From Lineus longissimus (Eukaryota; Nemertea; Pilidiophora; Heteronemertea; Lineidae), in contig NC_088323.1 of assembly GCF_910592395.1 (NCBI RefSeq), positions 9,360,001 to 9,424,000 of the forward strand: a DNA stretch of 64,000 nucleotides, read 5' to 3'. Both the position numbers and the translations under genes were made by a program. Shown here piece by piece: positions 23,444 to 35,649 of this stretch. The notes below the pieces were generated by a model. It was not told the DNA's origin, made no database searches, and saw only the letters and a list, made by a program, of their open reading frames with translations. Every line of letters begins with the position of its first letter. The first letter of the stretch is position 1.

Positions 23444-23890
23444 TATATATTAAATCCACATATGGATGACAGTGCAAAATGCACTGGGTGTGCACAGAGA
23501 GATTGAATGCACTATGCACATGTATGTATTTGGGAAGGGGTTGGCAATGTTGCTATAAATATACCTTTTTGGAAAGTGAAACCTTTTATATTACAATGAA
23601 AATGGAGCAGGGGATTTAGGGTTTAAATGTAGCTATTTGTTATTCTGTACACAAAATAGTTTCACTTATAATTTAGATTATTATTGTAGAATTTGGTGAA
23701 ATAGAAAAATTATGTCTTGGAAAGATGGTGCCCAGATTGGATCTGCTCATGCCCAGTGACATGTGCAGAAGCAACTTCCTGGAGGTGTTGTGGCCAAAGC
23801 ACTAGATGGCAGGACCAAAATTGTGGAGAATTTTGAGGAGGGAAATATGAACTTTTTCACAATTTTAGCCTAAATGTCTTGTCATCAATG

Positions 23891-24929
23891 TCAGCATGGA
23901 TAGTAGCGAGTATGGCCTCCCCCTGCTGCAATAACAGCCTGACACCGCTGTCTCATTGAGTTTATCAGACGATTAACATCCCTGACATCAATTGCATCCC
24001 ATGCAGCCTCCAAGGCCACACCAAGCTGCTGCAACCCATTTGGCTGCACCTCAAGCGCTCCAATACTCCTTCCCATCATGTCCTAGACATGTTCTATCGG
24101 ATTCAAGTCCGGGGATTTCGCTGGCCAGTCCATACGCTCAATTCCATGATCCGCCAGGTACTGTGTCACCACCCTCGCTGTGTGGGGACGGGCGTTGTCG
24201 TCCATGAAAATGAAATTTTCCCCAGCGTTTTCTGCAAACGGAACCACAAAAGGTTCCACGATTTCATCTCTGTACCTCACACCTGTAATTGCTCCCCCTG
24301 GGACCACATAGAGGCGAGTGCGTTGACCGTAGCTGATTCCGCCCCACATCATGATGCTGCCTCCACCATAGCGGTCATGTTCAGCGATGCAGCCATCTGC
24401 AAAATATCTCTCCCTGTTGTCTCCAGACTCTAACACGTCCATCATTGTGGTCCAGGCTGAATCTGCTCTCATCTGAGAACAGAACACGGCGACATTGCTG
24501 GTGGGTCCATCCCACATGATCACGAGCCCAATTGAGACGGATTCTTCTGTGAGCAGGGGTTAATGGGATGCATTGCAGTGGCCTCCTGGCATGGATGTCG
24601 GCTCTGTGAAGTCGGTTACGGATGGTTTGATTTGAAACAGTCACCCCAGTTGCAGCAGTGAATTGGTTATTGAGTCTGCAAGCACTACTGAAGCGGTTGC
24701 GACGACAAATAGTCACTAAGTAGCGGTCATCCCTCGCAGTTGTTGCTGATGGGCGGCCAGTACGGGGTTTCTCTGAGTATCGCCCTGTCTCCCGGTGTCG
24801 TTGGTTAGCACGACTGATGACACTGTGAGACACACCCATCATCTCAGCTACTCGTCGCTGTCTGAAGCCAGCTTCCAGCATCCCTATGGCTCGTGCAACC
24901 TCTACTTCACTCAAGTGGCACCTACGCAT
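23891..24929 (-). pseudogene. Tc1-like transposase, one frameshift and one nonsense
   Basis: The start is the ATG at 24929 (MRRCHLSEVEVARAIGM). The helix-turn-helix pair follows (VAEMMGVSHSVISRANQRH; GRPSATT linker), then the catalytic triad: D in LFSDESRF, D in FMDDNARPHTA and E in DLNPIEHV. With the second D and the E 35 residues apart, the class is DD34E. The frame shifts between about 24430 and 24405, just after the first Asp region. A TAG lies at 24080-24082 directly after IEHV. The tail ends GGHTRYYPC, the usual Tc1 finish. The nearly complete domain order with only two lesions suggests a fairly young death. Confidence 0.92.
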
Positions 24930-25367
24930 CTCTCTTGTCAGAATGCTGCCTGAGCTTGGTGGGAAATGCAAGGAAAAGCACTTGCATGGACTTTTGTACC
25001 ACTTTATGTGGTCAGCTGACACACCAAAAACATCCATTTTCAGGTTGTGACAAGTTTAGAAAGAAGTTATGCAACAACTGGAACAAACCACATGTGAAAT
25101 TGATTACTGTGTCTTGGAGGTCATACAAGACATTCATATTTAGGCAGTTTCTGGTCCTTAATATGTGCTGTAAAAAAATATGTTAAAAATAAAAAGTGGT
25201 TCTTAACTTTCTTTGATGAGTGTAAGTGGTTTAGCGTAACCGTGACAGCTCGGCTGAGCCATCACAAGGGCCAGCGAAGTCACTCATTGGTTACCTCTGG
25301 TGAATAGACTCGAGAGAAGAGGCCGGTCCTTGAATATCCCGAAGTGGTGTTATTTTCATGAAACTAC

Positions 25368-26281
25368 AATATATCTTACTAATTATTGTCTTAATTGAAA
25401 ATTACTAAGAAATTTCTTAGCTGATAATTTCTGATATACAATGTACAAGTCTTTTATGTTATAGTTACCTTCACTTATAAACTGTTGCTCTACGGACTGG
25501 CGAGCAAAGTTGAGTCCAAGCATAGCGGGTTTTTGGCGAATTGCACATTGCAGTTGATTGTATCCGCCTGGAGTAATTAGCTTTTCAGACAAGCTTACTC
25601 TTTGACACCAACAACTGAATTCATACAGTGTGTTACTTCTTAAAAACTTAGCTAATTACCCGTAATTCAACTGCGTGCTATTCTCTTAAATGCTGTACTG
25701 ATTAACACTCGGAAATAGAAACAAATCCTAATGAATTGTTATACCCTACGAGGCCGCAGCAAGGGAGGATGGGGGTAATTGGCGTCACTAAAAAAGTGCT
25801 GTTACACAGAACAATAGTAAATAGTGCTCAGTTATCATCTTCACTTGAATTGTATTTAATCAATGAATAAGATACAGCTAGAATACAGGGATTATTTCAC
25901 TTTTATATAAAGCTGTCCATGAAGTTAACTTAATGCGGCTCCATCAGTGTGCTTTAAGACGTTATGATATTGTATGTATTTGTTAATTGTTGACAGCATT
26001 TCATGAGGCAGGTGTACTTCAACTAGCTCTTCAACAGACACTATTGGAATTATTGTCTGAGAGCTGGGTGACAGCTAGGTATTAAATTGATCCCTACGGG
26101 CCTTAGAGGGGGTATTAGATGCCACTGATCTCTCCGCAAGATACCACTACTTATTTGTTTATTTGTAGTTAAAAAGGTTTTCGGAGGTTGAAGGCACCAA
26201 TCATACCAGTTTTAGCACGATGTAATAAACCTCGGAAGAATGGGATGCCAAACGATAGGACCTAGCAATCAGAAAATGAAC
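25368..26281. other. non-coding stretch
   Basis: AT-rich tract continuing from 21787, then unique sequence. No supported gene. Confidence 0.5.
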
Positions 26282-26325
26282 TAGAAATTTGAAATTTGCT
26301 TGTCAGCAAATTTGATAGCCCCCAC
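26282..26325 (+). repeat. direct repeat flanking the LINE, left copy
   Basis: The segment TAGAAATTTGAAATTTGC...GATAGCCCCCAC matches 28025-28068 with a few differences. The two copies bracket the LINE and are either a long diverged target duplication or a pre-existing duplicated segment. Confidence 0.65.
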
Positions 26326-28024
26326 TAGTACATGGGGGTATGAATGAATGAATGAATGAATGTTACACTTATAGGGCGCCTTTCCGTGGTAGCACCACGC
26401 TCAAAGCGCCACCTCCCCGAAGAATCGATTAAAAAGCAGAGTTTTTAATTGTTTTTTGAACATTGTCTCTGGCTGGGATCTCAGTTCAAGTGAAAGTTTA
26501 TTCCAGAGGTACGGGCCGCACCTTGAAAAGCTGCGGTCACCGTACCTCGATCTGGTCCGCTTGACCTGAAGGGTCTTGAAAGTGGCTGACCTAGTGCGAC
26601 CTTCTGTTTCCAGGAGGAGGTCATTGAGGTACTCCGGTCCGACACCATTTTGTGACTTGTGGATCACACACAGAACTTTGAATTCAATCCTGGCTTTGAT
26701 GGGAAGCCAGTGTAGCTCCTTGAGTAAGGGCGTTACATGGTCAAATTTCTTTGCGCGACATATCAGCCTTGCTGCCATATTTTGCACCCGTTGCAACGGT
26801 GCAAGAGTCGTATCAGGCAGACCGTATAGAATTCCATTGTTGGAATCAAGCCTTGATGTAATGAAGGCTTGGACCAGTCTTTCAGCACTGCGTTTGTCCA
26901 AGAATTTCCTAATGCGGCCGATCTTATAAAGACTGGCGACGGCGGCTTTGCAAGTCATTTTTACCTGCATGCGCATGCTCATGTCCCCTTCCAACCATGC
27001 CCCCAAATCCTTAACACACTTGGAACACTGAATCCAGACACCGTCAATGTTGATCCCCGGTATAGAGCCCGATCCCCTGGCGCTGACAAAGTTAGCCATG
27101 TCGGTCTTTGGCGCATTAAGGGCAAGCATGTTTTTTGAAAACCACGTTTTTATATTCCTAATACCATCCTCCATGCTTGTAACCAACGCTGTACATTGGG
27201 ACTCGTCACCACGGCGGGCCGACTTCAACAGCTGATTGTCATCAGCAAACAGCTGATACGGAATACTGCACCTGTGCATCACGTCGCCTAGAGGAATTGT
27301 GTAGATTGTAAATAGGACCGGGCCGAGAACTGAACCTTGTGGAACGCCAAATTCCAATGAAACACGATCAGAAAAAACACCACAGATTGTCACCGAGAGC
27401 TGTCTGTCCTCAAGGTAGGATTTAAACCAATCGAATGCAGATTCAGTCAATCCAATCCTATTTCGTAGTCGATCCAAAAGTAGGGCGTGGTCAACCGTAT
27501 CAAATGCGGCTGAGAGATCAAGAAGTACTAAAAGCACTTCATCCCCAACATCCAGGGATGTAAGGATCTCATCCGTAACTTTAAGAAGGACCGTTTCCGT
27601 ACTATGTCCCTGTCTATAAGCGGACTGATTAGGATCAAATAACTGGTTCGATGACATATGATCCCTGAGACGTACCGCGATGATCCTTTCGATAAGCTTG
27701 GACAGGTATGTCGTGTTTGAGACCGGTCTATAATTGCCGAGCTCATCCTTATCCAACGATGGTTTTTTCAGTAACGGTTTCACAAGGGCAAATTTTAGCG
27801 CAGTGGGAAGATGGCCTTGCTGAAGAGATTTATTGATAATTGCAACAAGCACCGGCAGAAGAGAACCTATGCAGTCCTTCAATAGGGTTGTTGGAATAGG
27901 ATCCTGCGCACAACTCTTGGACGGGAGCGACAGGACAAGCTTCCTAACCTCATCTTCATGCTGGAATCTTCTACCGCCAGTATTGGGAAGAAGGGAAAGA
28001 ACAGGAAGATATAAAGAAATATAT
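26326..28024 (-). mobile_element. 5'-truncated CR1/L2-like LINE
   Basis: The minus-strand element has a reverse transcriptase ORF and a short 3' end finishing in a (CATT)n tail (about 26341-26362 on plus, as TGAATGAATG). A microsatellite tail instead of poly-A is usual for CR1/L2 relatives. The 5' end, including the endonuclease, is missing. Confidence 0.85.
26401..28022 (-). CDS. non-LTR retrotransposon reverse transcriptase, partial
   Basis: The frame is open from the truncation near 28022 to the stop at 26401, about 540 codons; no genuine ATG is needed because the 5' end is lost. RT motifs in order: PISL-like NYRPVSNTTYLSKLIERI, FDTVDHALLLDRL, GVPQGSVLGPVLF, YQLFADDNQL (catalytic FADD), then the thumb region and the C-terminal block RYGDRSFSRCGPYLWNKLS, typical of CR1/L2/Jockey-group proteins. 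The absence of any stop over this length suggests recent insertion. It would copy element RNA at nicked target DNA. Without the endonuclease domain it is unlikely to be autonomous. Confidence 0.9.
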
Positions 28025-28068
28025 TAGAAATTTGAAGTTGATTGGCAGCAAATTCGATAGCCCCCACG
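28025..28068 (+). repeat. direct repeat flanking the LINE, right copy
   Basis: The partner of 26282-26325. Weaker similarity continues past it on both sides (AGTACACGTATGG against AGTACATGGGGGTATG). Confidence 0.65.
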
Positions 28069-28299
28069 GGCCCACACAGTACACGTATGGAGGAGTGAAG
28101 TCTATTCCGTTTCGCGGATGATCTATTTCCGGACAAACACGCTCGCGCTTTCTCAAAATCACACGCTCAATAACATTTAAACAGCACCCTAACCTTTTCA
28201 GATGGGCAGGGTGGATCATCGATAAGCATTTAAGGCTATTCCTTTATTTTATTCCTACATTCAACAGTCGTTCTTTGCTAAAAATACTCGACAGAATAC

Positions 28300-28720
28300 T
28301 GTCATCATGACGAGATGGAGACGGGGGGGGGGGGGTATCATCCGTCCCTGTTTCCTCTCGACAACGGGAATGTTTTACAGAAGAGTCCCACACTGGAGGA
28401 GTCAGCATCGTCCTTAGGACAGCTCTTCCGCATTACTGTCATCATAAGATGGGGGAGGGGGGGGGGGGGTAAAACCTGCCCTGGTTTCCTCTGGATGACA
28501 GGCATATTAAAGACGGGTCCCATGGGAGGAGCCATCAACATTCAGGGGGCAGCATTTCAGAATCTTGAGGAGTAATTCCGCATCCTTGACATCATGAGGA
28601 GATGTGGATGAGAAAAATCCCGCCCTTGTTTCCTCTGGGTGACAAGCAACTTTTACTGAAGAGTCCCGAATGGAAGGAGTTGCGAGTGATTTGATAGGAT
28701 TCCCCATGGAGCGCTTATGA
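28300..28720. repeat. poly-G containing minisatellite, about 130-bp unit
   Basis: About three diverged units contain GATG(A)GGGG runs, CCTGTTTCCTCT, GAAGAGTCCC and GGAGGAG. Two contain G-runs of 13 or more (near 28323 and 28455). The open frames across it follow the repeat and are not genes. Confidence 0.75.
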
Positions 28721-30455
28721 ATAATCAATTTCAATCTTTATTTGTTACAATGAAATTCTAATGAAGAAGTCAGCCAATCTATACTGCATCTTGACAATTT
28801 CATTATGAAACATAGAATGGTGTTGAATAATAAGGATGCTTACCTGAAGAAAGTGATCAAGATGTCAAATGGTGTTTTGAAACTTTCATTTGACTCCATA
28901 GCGAAACGACTGATGATTCAGTCCAAATCAATCCCCTATTAACCGGGGTCAGAATTATGCTATGACTGAGCCATTCGAAATGCTGACACCCTGGCGACAT
29001 CCTGAAAACTTGGCTTCAATGACCAATCGACCTCCTCCACTTTTGGAAAGTTGGAAAGGGAATATACGCAGACTAATAACGTTTATAACATGTAGATGGT
29101 CTCATCAATCCGGAACGTGCCGTTTTTAATGAAATGTTGACCGGTTCCTAGAGTCTGTTTGGGTCGGACACATAGTATTTAATTAATGGTTGTGGCAGTG
29201 AGATTTGATTGATCTTTGATTATTATTCAAAAGTTACACGACATGCCAATGTCAAGTCTGTGATAACAGGGAGTAATGCCATAAGTGGACGTTCACATGC
29301 TGGACTCGGCCTACGCAATGTTAGCTTATAAAATTGGTGAAAAGAAGTTTCGTAAACATCGATAAGCAGACCTAATAATATTGACAGTCTTATGAATTAG
29401 TAGGGAAAATTTGTTAAAAGTCGGACAAAATAAATTGTGAAAAAGTTATAAAATACGCTAACATAATAATAACCCACAAATCAAAATCAATGGTCCATTC
29501 CCATTATTACCGGCCTGATGGTTTAGAATGACATCATAAACAGCCCGTCAAGCCGGTCAAGATTAATTATTTCTTTCAGAAGTATTAATGCCATTTGACA
29601 CCTGTAAATAGGTTACCGATAGACTCAGGAATGCAAGATAATTTTCAAAAGCCACTATTGACATTCTCCCAGTGCTAACACTGAAAAACAATGGATCGCC
29701 GTCCGCTTGTTGTAAAAATGATCTGAAGAACGATTCTTTTATGAAGCCGGTGTAAAAGTAGAAAGTGTCTCTCCTGGAAAAAGTGTCCGGGCCTATTTAT
29801 GGCATATGGTTCTATAGAGGCCATGACCGTCAATATCTCCAGTGCATAATAGAATCCTTTGTTCCCGGAAAGTTTATCCTAGGACATTTTAAACGTCCAC
29901 ACCGGCACCCCATTCAGCCATGTCAGCAACACATTGAGTGCATTCGATCTAATCCACATACCCATATTGCACCAAGGGTAATGAACCCAGTAAGACAGGT
30001 AAACCTAACACAGCGGGTGCTGTCTGTGGTGCAATAGCAGATGTCTAGGAGGAAGGCCGCGGAGTGCAATCAATCAGCTTATCTGACCTATTATAAACAT
30101 CCAGCTGAGAGGCATTCCACCTTTTTCGCTCAACTTTGGCTAACGGGGTCTGGCGGTCATGGTGTAGTGTATAAAAGATGACTTTGATGGAGTTTTTCTG
30201 TAAAAATATTGATGATTGTTTGCACCTCTATTATGTTTCAGCCCAGATACCAATTCTTCTGTAAAAAGCATTTTAATATTCTGCATATAACATAGCTTTG
30301 TATGGCTGTGATTAGATTAGGTTTGCACTCAGGCAAAGACAAATAAAAGGCATTTTAAAAGGGCCTACTTCGTTATTCGTTGTGAAGAATGGTCGTCATT
30401 TGAAAATGCCATGCCCATTACTTATGTTGTGGTATGAAAGATTGGTGCCCTGTTG
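28721..30455. other. non-coding stretch
   Basis: Unique sequence with no supported gene, RNA or element that I recognise. Confidence 0.5.
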
Positions 30456-30985
30456 TACACAAATGAGACAAATAGTCGCAAAGAACAGGTCTTAACCTAT
30501 AGTATATATAGGCAGGACAAATGTGTCCTATTGTAGGCCTACCAAGATGAGACAGTTAGTTGCAAAAATCGACAGGTCACAACCTATGATATCATAGGCA
30601 GGACAAAGGGTGTCTCATCCAGCTTGGGGTCTTGTAATTCCGGGAGTGAAGTTGAGACAACAGTCACCAAGGACATGTCACAACCTTTATTATCATAGGC
30701 AAGGGATGTAGTTGTCTCATCCAGCTTGAGGCCTTGTTATTCCGAGAGATGAGACAACAGTCACAGAGGACATTATATGTTACAACCTTTATTATCATAG
30801 GCGAGGGATGTAGTTGTCTCATCCCGCTTGAGGCCTTGTTATTAAGAGAGATGAGAAAACAGTCACAGAGGACATTATGTCACAACCTATCTTTTATATG
30901 CAGGGGATGTAGGTGTCTCATCCAGCTTGGGGTCTTGTTATTCCGAGAGATGAGACAACAGTCACAGAGGACAACATATCAAGGC
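30456..30985. repeat. tandem repeat, 85-105-bp unit, about six copies
   Basis: Units contain GATGAGACAACAGTCACAGA, CACAACCTATNATATCATAGG and GTGTCTCATCCAGCTTG. The last four are the most alike. The 115-codon frame over the repeat is a by-product of its periodicity. Confidence 0.85.
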
Positions 30986-31204
30986 AGTACCAGTACACAA
31001 AAATTAAAAGTCATGATTTCAATGTACACAATATTATTATTATTAATTATTCACAATATGCATTTAATTTACATTCAATAGACTCATACATTCAAAAAAT
31101 AATAATACAAAGTTCACATCTTCATATTCCTTGCTATAGAAGTTTCAACTTTAACTTTCTTTTAATCAAAGTGACAGACAAATGAAGGTGCGCACTGTTC
31201 CTGT

Positions 31205-31456
31205 CTAGTCCTCAATTTGGAAATGATGTTCATCAACTTGACTAAGAACGGTTCTAAGATAAACTTTTGAGTCCAATCTGAACAAACACGTGTCGCCGAC
31301 ATTGAATATACGTTTTCCTGATTTGTCAGTGGATTTCTTGGACTTCTTGCGTTTACGACCGAAATATCGCTAATGACCGCCTGCACCAACTTTCGAATCC
31401 AACCGAGCTCTTTTCTGAGGAGGGAAGTCACCATCATCATTCCTAGTCAGGTCCAT
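31205..31456 (-). CDS. possible host exon, Tudor-like C-terminus, with in-frame TAG
   Basis: The minus-strand frame from the ATG at 31456 (MDLTRNDDGDFPPQKRARLD) reaches a TAG at 31370-31372. The same frame then continues with RYFGRKRKKSKKSTDKSGKR and FNVGDTCLFRLDSKVYLRTV to a stop at 31205. The second part looks like a basic linker plus a Tudor-type beta barrel (GD-C-a-f pattern), as in chromatin or RNA-associated proteins. The TAG could mean a pseudogene, a splice acceptor ending CATTAG, or a sequencing error. The family assignment is a guess from pattern only. Confidence 0.3.
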
Positions 31457-31704
31457 TTTGAAGACGAGTATACCTGGAATTGTAAAGGCGAGTGTAAACA
31501 TAATGGCAGTGGCTAAATGGGGGAGGGGGGGGGGGGGGTAACTGGGGGTGGCTCCAACAGACACAGCTTCTATTCTAATTCAATTCTGACACTGACCAGT
31601 GTTGAATCTAGAGAAAGAAAGGAAGTATCCTACAGATGTCCACTTTTATTTCAATGTAGATTCAAATAATATTTAATTGCAATCAAAATAGCCTCGGAAC
31701 TTAC

Positions 31705-31785
31705 CATCAGTCCAAAATCAGAGTAGTAATCACGCCTGTCTATAATGTCGGTTGCATTTCTGGTGACACATCTTGGAGGCTGAAC
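31705..31785 (-). CDS. possible 81-bp exon with canonical splice sites
   Basis: It is bounded by TTTATTTCAG upstream and GTAAGTTCC downstream on the minus strand. One frame reads VQPPRCVTRNATDIIDRRDY. A second donor (AAGTG then GTAAGTTAAG) lies upstream near 31909. Frames across the two do not join cleanly, so this could be UTR or chance. Confidence 0.25.
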
Positions 31786-31959
31786 CTGAAATAAAGAGTA
31801 ATTTATTAGAATAGAATACATGCATACAAAGCCTACGGGAATACAGTATAATGATTTCAATCATCTGTTTGTGAATACATAGATGAAGGGAAACATCGCT
31901 TAACTTACCACTTATCTTGTTCACTGCCGGATCAATGATGTCGACGTACTGGGCCTATA

Positions 31960-33084
31960 TACATGTAGCCTCTCGAATCAACTAAAGCATCACATCAGCC
32001 GGATTAAGTCGAGAAGTTATCTGCAGTACACACCATGCAACCAGCTGAAATCAAAGGAAAAAGGCATTTTAGTAACTGAAGGACTCTTTACCAGTCAACA
32101 AAAGGCACTGTTTTGGCATCACCCTGTACAAAAATACCACAACAAACTGGAATGTGGGTCAATGGGCGAGTTCATTTTGCTAACAGGTGGATAATATTTA
32201 TACCAAGAACTTTTCTATATTTGGCGAATTCTTAAGACTATATTTATCAATTACATCTGTAAAGATATTTTCAACATAAACTATGGTATATGTTAACTCA
32301 TGGCTTGTTCATAAGCACGATCATGACTTATTATTGTACTATTACCCATGCTGTACCCCTTTCACCAAAATAGACCCGACCATCGAACTTCAAAACTCAA
32401 CTATTTTTAGACATTTGTTTTTCAAATGCATTTTCTGCATGAATAGACAGCAAACTAACATAAAATAGATATATATTTTAAAAGTAAAGATTTAAATGAA
32501 TACTGGAAGTAACTCGTTTTGCTAAATAACGATCAAGGGAATTCGATGTTGTACGATGAACTTGGCCATTTTGAATTTGAGCAGATCAAAGTTTGAGAAA
32601 TTTCAGAATAAACGCACGATTCTGTACGAAACTGAAATGAGTTATGCAAAACAGCCGGGGTATTTATGATATATGATATTATGCCTACCCGGCTATCTAG
32701 TCTTGAAGAATTCCAAAATCTGTAACTTGTCGAAAAATCGATAAAAAACATGGAAATCGCCACTGTTTCGTTAATTTTGGTCCAAATTTCATGAAATTTT
32801 CTTGCCGGGTGAATGGTCATGTGACACAACTTATGAGCCAATGAAAACCGTCGTATCTAATTCGAGCACGTGTACAGAAGCGCGCTGATGTTTGAACGAT
32901 GCCAATGCATTAACCCTTTGGCTGAATGGGTATTGCGATTATGTGTGAGATGTGTATTGGCGACAATGTTTACATAGCGGTTAACAGGCTTTTCGCATGG
33001 ACCAATCGTTGGGCAGCAGGCTAGTAGGCAGAATGGTTTATTTCGATGTCATGTTTAGGCTTAGCTGAAACAGCTGTGACATAA
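31960..33084. other. non-coding stretch
   Basis: No supported gene. The 102-codon minus-strand frame at 32533-32841 has no motif. Confidence 0.45.
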
Positions 33085-35363
33085 GCCCGTGCAAGGCAAA
33101 ATGCTGCATTTCTTCACAACCAAGGAGGCTCATGGTTGAGTTTCAAATACTCTCTGTACGCAAACAAAACCAAGTTAATTGATTTGTCTTTGAAACTATG
33201 ATTTGTGGTACCAAGGTATTTTAGAATGTTACTTCGACAATTACATCCTCATTTCATCCTTTTCCGAAAAATGATTCTCTTGGTTTCATGAAGTGACGTG
33301 ATTGGGTCTTTGCAAGTTAGGATATTTTTTCTTATCGTCACCACTGGTCCCTGAAAAGCAATATTGTTAATGGCAGGTCGTCCAACTTATCGAGCAGCCT
33401 GCCCTGGATAGTGCTGCCGTTGGACAATGGCTACATCACAAGAAAAAACAGCACAAATGCACCCTCACTGGTGATTCTAAAATAATCAGTCCATCTGGCA
33501 ACATAAACAATGTGACTTTGTATAATGCACTGAATTTCGAGAGAAAAAAAACAGCGGATTACTCTGTGGTGTACGCACAAAATCAATCCATGTTTTACAA
33601 TTTCTTTACTATCCAAAGGACAAACCGGCGGTGCATTTTCCACGGCTTCTCCGAAACCAACTAATAGGGCATAATCATTAGCTTGTAGAAATGATTTCAA
33701 TGGCATAATTTAGAACACATTGCCCATAATAAGTTTTTGCTGATGAAGCGGTTGACATGATTTTGTGTTTCATAACCTCTTCACGCAACCTATATGAACT
33801 AGAGAAATCAAGTCCAAACTTTACATCACTCAATCTTGGTTCAGTGAGAAGGACTTGTGGTTCAGACACCAGGGGACACCATGTCAAGCTGATACCTTAG
33901 CATAAATCAAGCAAGCCAACAGGAACATTCGGTTCCTTAACCTGATTAGGCGGTATAAACAAAAAACTTTGTTCAATGGGTGCTTGATGAGAATGCTATC
34001 TGTGCTTATGTCGGTCAATTGCCGATGTTGCGTTTCAGACATACATGTATTGGCACGTTTTTCTTTATTTCTCAATATGAAAGGGTCATGACCCTGAAAA
34101 GCAGTACAATCCTATAGGAAGGGCGGCTGTTCCAATTACTCTGCACATCCTGTATAGTTTATGTTCAGATTGGCGATACAATTAAGACAGGTCTTTTCAT
34201 TAAGACCTAATTTCTTTATTGTTATGCTGTTAAACATCATGTTGATTTCTGTGTCTTTATTTCGAAATGAAATAAAGTTGCAGCGGGGTACATGCGATTC
34301 ATCAAGGTGCCTTCGAAAATCAAGCTCAAAAGCGGATTTCGCACGACAAGCGATTCAGCCTATCATTTACATTTTTCTCGGGGCGGTAAAATGTACATGT
34401 GACTTGTCATTTCCTGTTTTAAAAGTTCAGCGCAGGTCAGTAGTACTCTACGATGAACATGTAGACAATAGTGCCCAAAGTATAGACTCCCTCTCAGAAA
34501 ATCGCGTATGACCTGATGAAGCATCAGTTGCTTCGATAATGATTTGGTGTGGGAAGGACATTGCGTTGCTTGTGCGAAATTTGCATTGCGGAGTAACGAT
34601 CTGATTAGGTGTTTTTTTCTTCTACAGGCACAATTCATCTAGGAAGAGTATGGTTTTCACCTGGGGTTTGAAATATCTGAAGGCAGAGTATATTGAAAAA
34701 AACCAGTGCCATGTTGGACACCCATGTCCTCAAACACATCCAAGATTGAATGAAATCCTTTGTCAAAGTGACATTCTAACCAAATACATTAACTATATTA
34801 TAAGCTCGACTGAAATATTGTGAAGGAGCTAAACAACTACATGTAGATGTAGCTGATGCTAGTAATTTCGTTTTAGCCATATCAAGTATTTGTGAATTTT
34901 AAGAAAATGTCTCATGCAAGTATTTCTCTCAAGGAAATCTCTAGAGAAACCCCTTCACCTTTCTCTAGGAAACCAGTGTAAATACAAAATCGTCATAATA
35001 ATTTCTATTCAGAATCTAATAATTTCTAAATTGAATAAAAATTAGTCATATATATAGTTTTTTAATGTATGCTTTAAAACGTTATTTAAGTTATATAGAA
35101 TCAATCTGTTGATAGGATCTAGTGTATAGGTTGTTTTTTTACAAACCCAATACAGATTCTATACACGTATATATTCTATATAACCACCCGGGCATTTTTA
35201 TTTAAAGCTTTGCTACAGAAAAATGTGTATAGGACATTTGCGATGACACCATCAATATCTCGAGAAAGCAGGTCGTCCAATTAAGAATTACATTGGATGA
35301 GTTCGTAGACCGTGTAAATACAATTTAATATGTCGAATAGGGACTATTGCACATCCTGACAAC
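33085..35363. other. outer and 5' part of locus copy B
   Basis: Reverse complement of copy A (18515 down to about 14330) without the Harbinger insertion. Short open frames here are not preserved between copies. It defines the B duplication edge at about 33085. Confidence 0.6.
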
Positions 35364-35649
35364 ATGGACATAGCTTCAGCAAGTATAGTGTTTTCCTCAT
35401 TCCATTCTAATTCAATGCATAGTGGAACCGAGAATAATTTAACTTTGGTAATCTTACGAGTCCAGTCAATTCTTTGCTGTAGTGTGGCATGCTCGAATAT
35501 TCAGAGGTGCGCTGCTTTTTTCACCACCTACCAAAACGGCCATGAAGGCCAGGATCAATTCAGAACCCGTTATCTTCAAAAGGATGTTGCTACCAAGGGC
35601 TGGAATTGCCGGGATTGGAAAATAGGATATCGGCTTTGGAAAAGTCAGG
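35364..35649 (+). pseudogene. PAN/Apple-like exon, gene copy B
   Basis: This matches 13994-14323. The motif LCCSVACSNIQRCAAFFTTY is kept, but the following Cys is replaced (FRTRYLQKDVATKG), removing a disulfide partner. It ends at the donor AAGTCAG/GTAGCC. About 500 bp of extra sequence follows before the next conserved block, so the intron has been invaded. Confidence 0.6.

Larger units (their letters stand above)
23113..25108 (-). mobile_element. Tc1-like transposon nested in the pogo element
   Basis: About 95-bp inverted repeats (23113-23206 and 25013-25108) start CAGTAATCAATTTCACAT and end in its complement. CAGT...ACTG ends are typical of Tc1/mariner. A TA target duplication is not visible directly next to them. 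The element carries a broken DD34E transposase and an inserted MITE. Confidence 0.8.
21788..25367 (-). mobile_element. pogo/Tigger-type DNA transposon, decayed and invaded
   Basis: Perfect 27-bp terminal inverted repeats (21788-21814 and 25341-25367; outer part GTAGTTTCATGAAAATAA) enclose a transposase C-terminal half on the minus strand. The transposase is cut off at 23113, where a Tc1 element entered. The N-terminal half (DNA-binding domain) is not recognisable on the far side. Confidence 0.8.

Noticed and set aside
28315-28734. Open frames on both strands over the poly-G minisatellite
   Set aside because: They overlap on opposite strands and mirror the repeat unit; glycine/proline runs come from the G/C tracts.
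30734-31081. 115-codon open frame as a gene
   Set aside because: It follows the 85-105-bp tandem repeat and its periodicity; no independent sign of coding.
33431-34638. Short frames in copy B 5' region as genes
   Set aside because: The corresponding frames in copy A differ in start, stop and phase.
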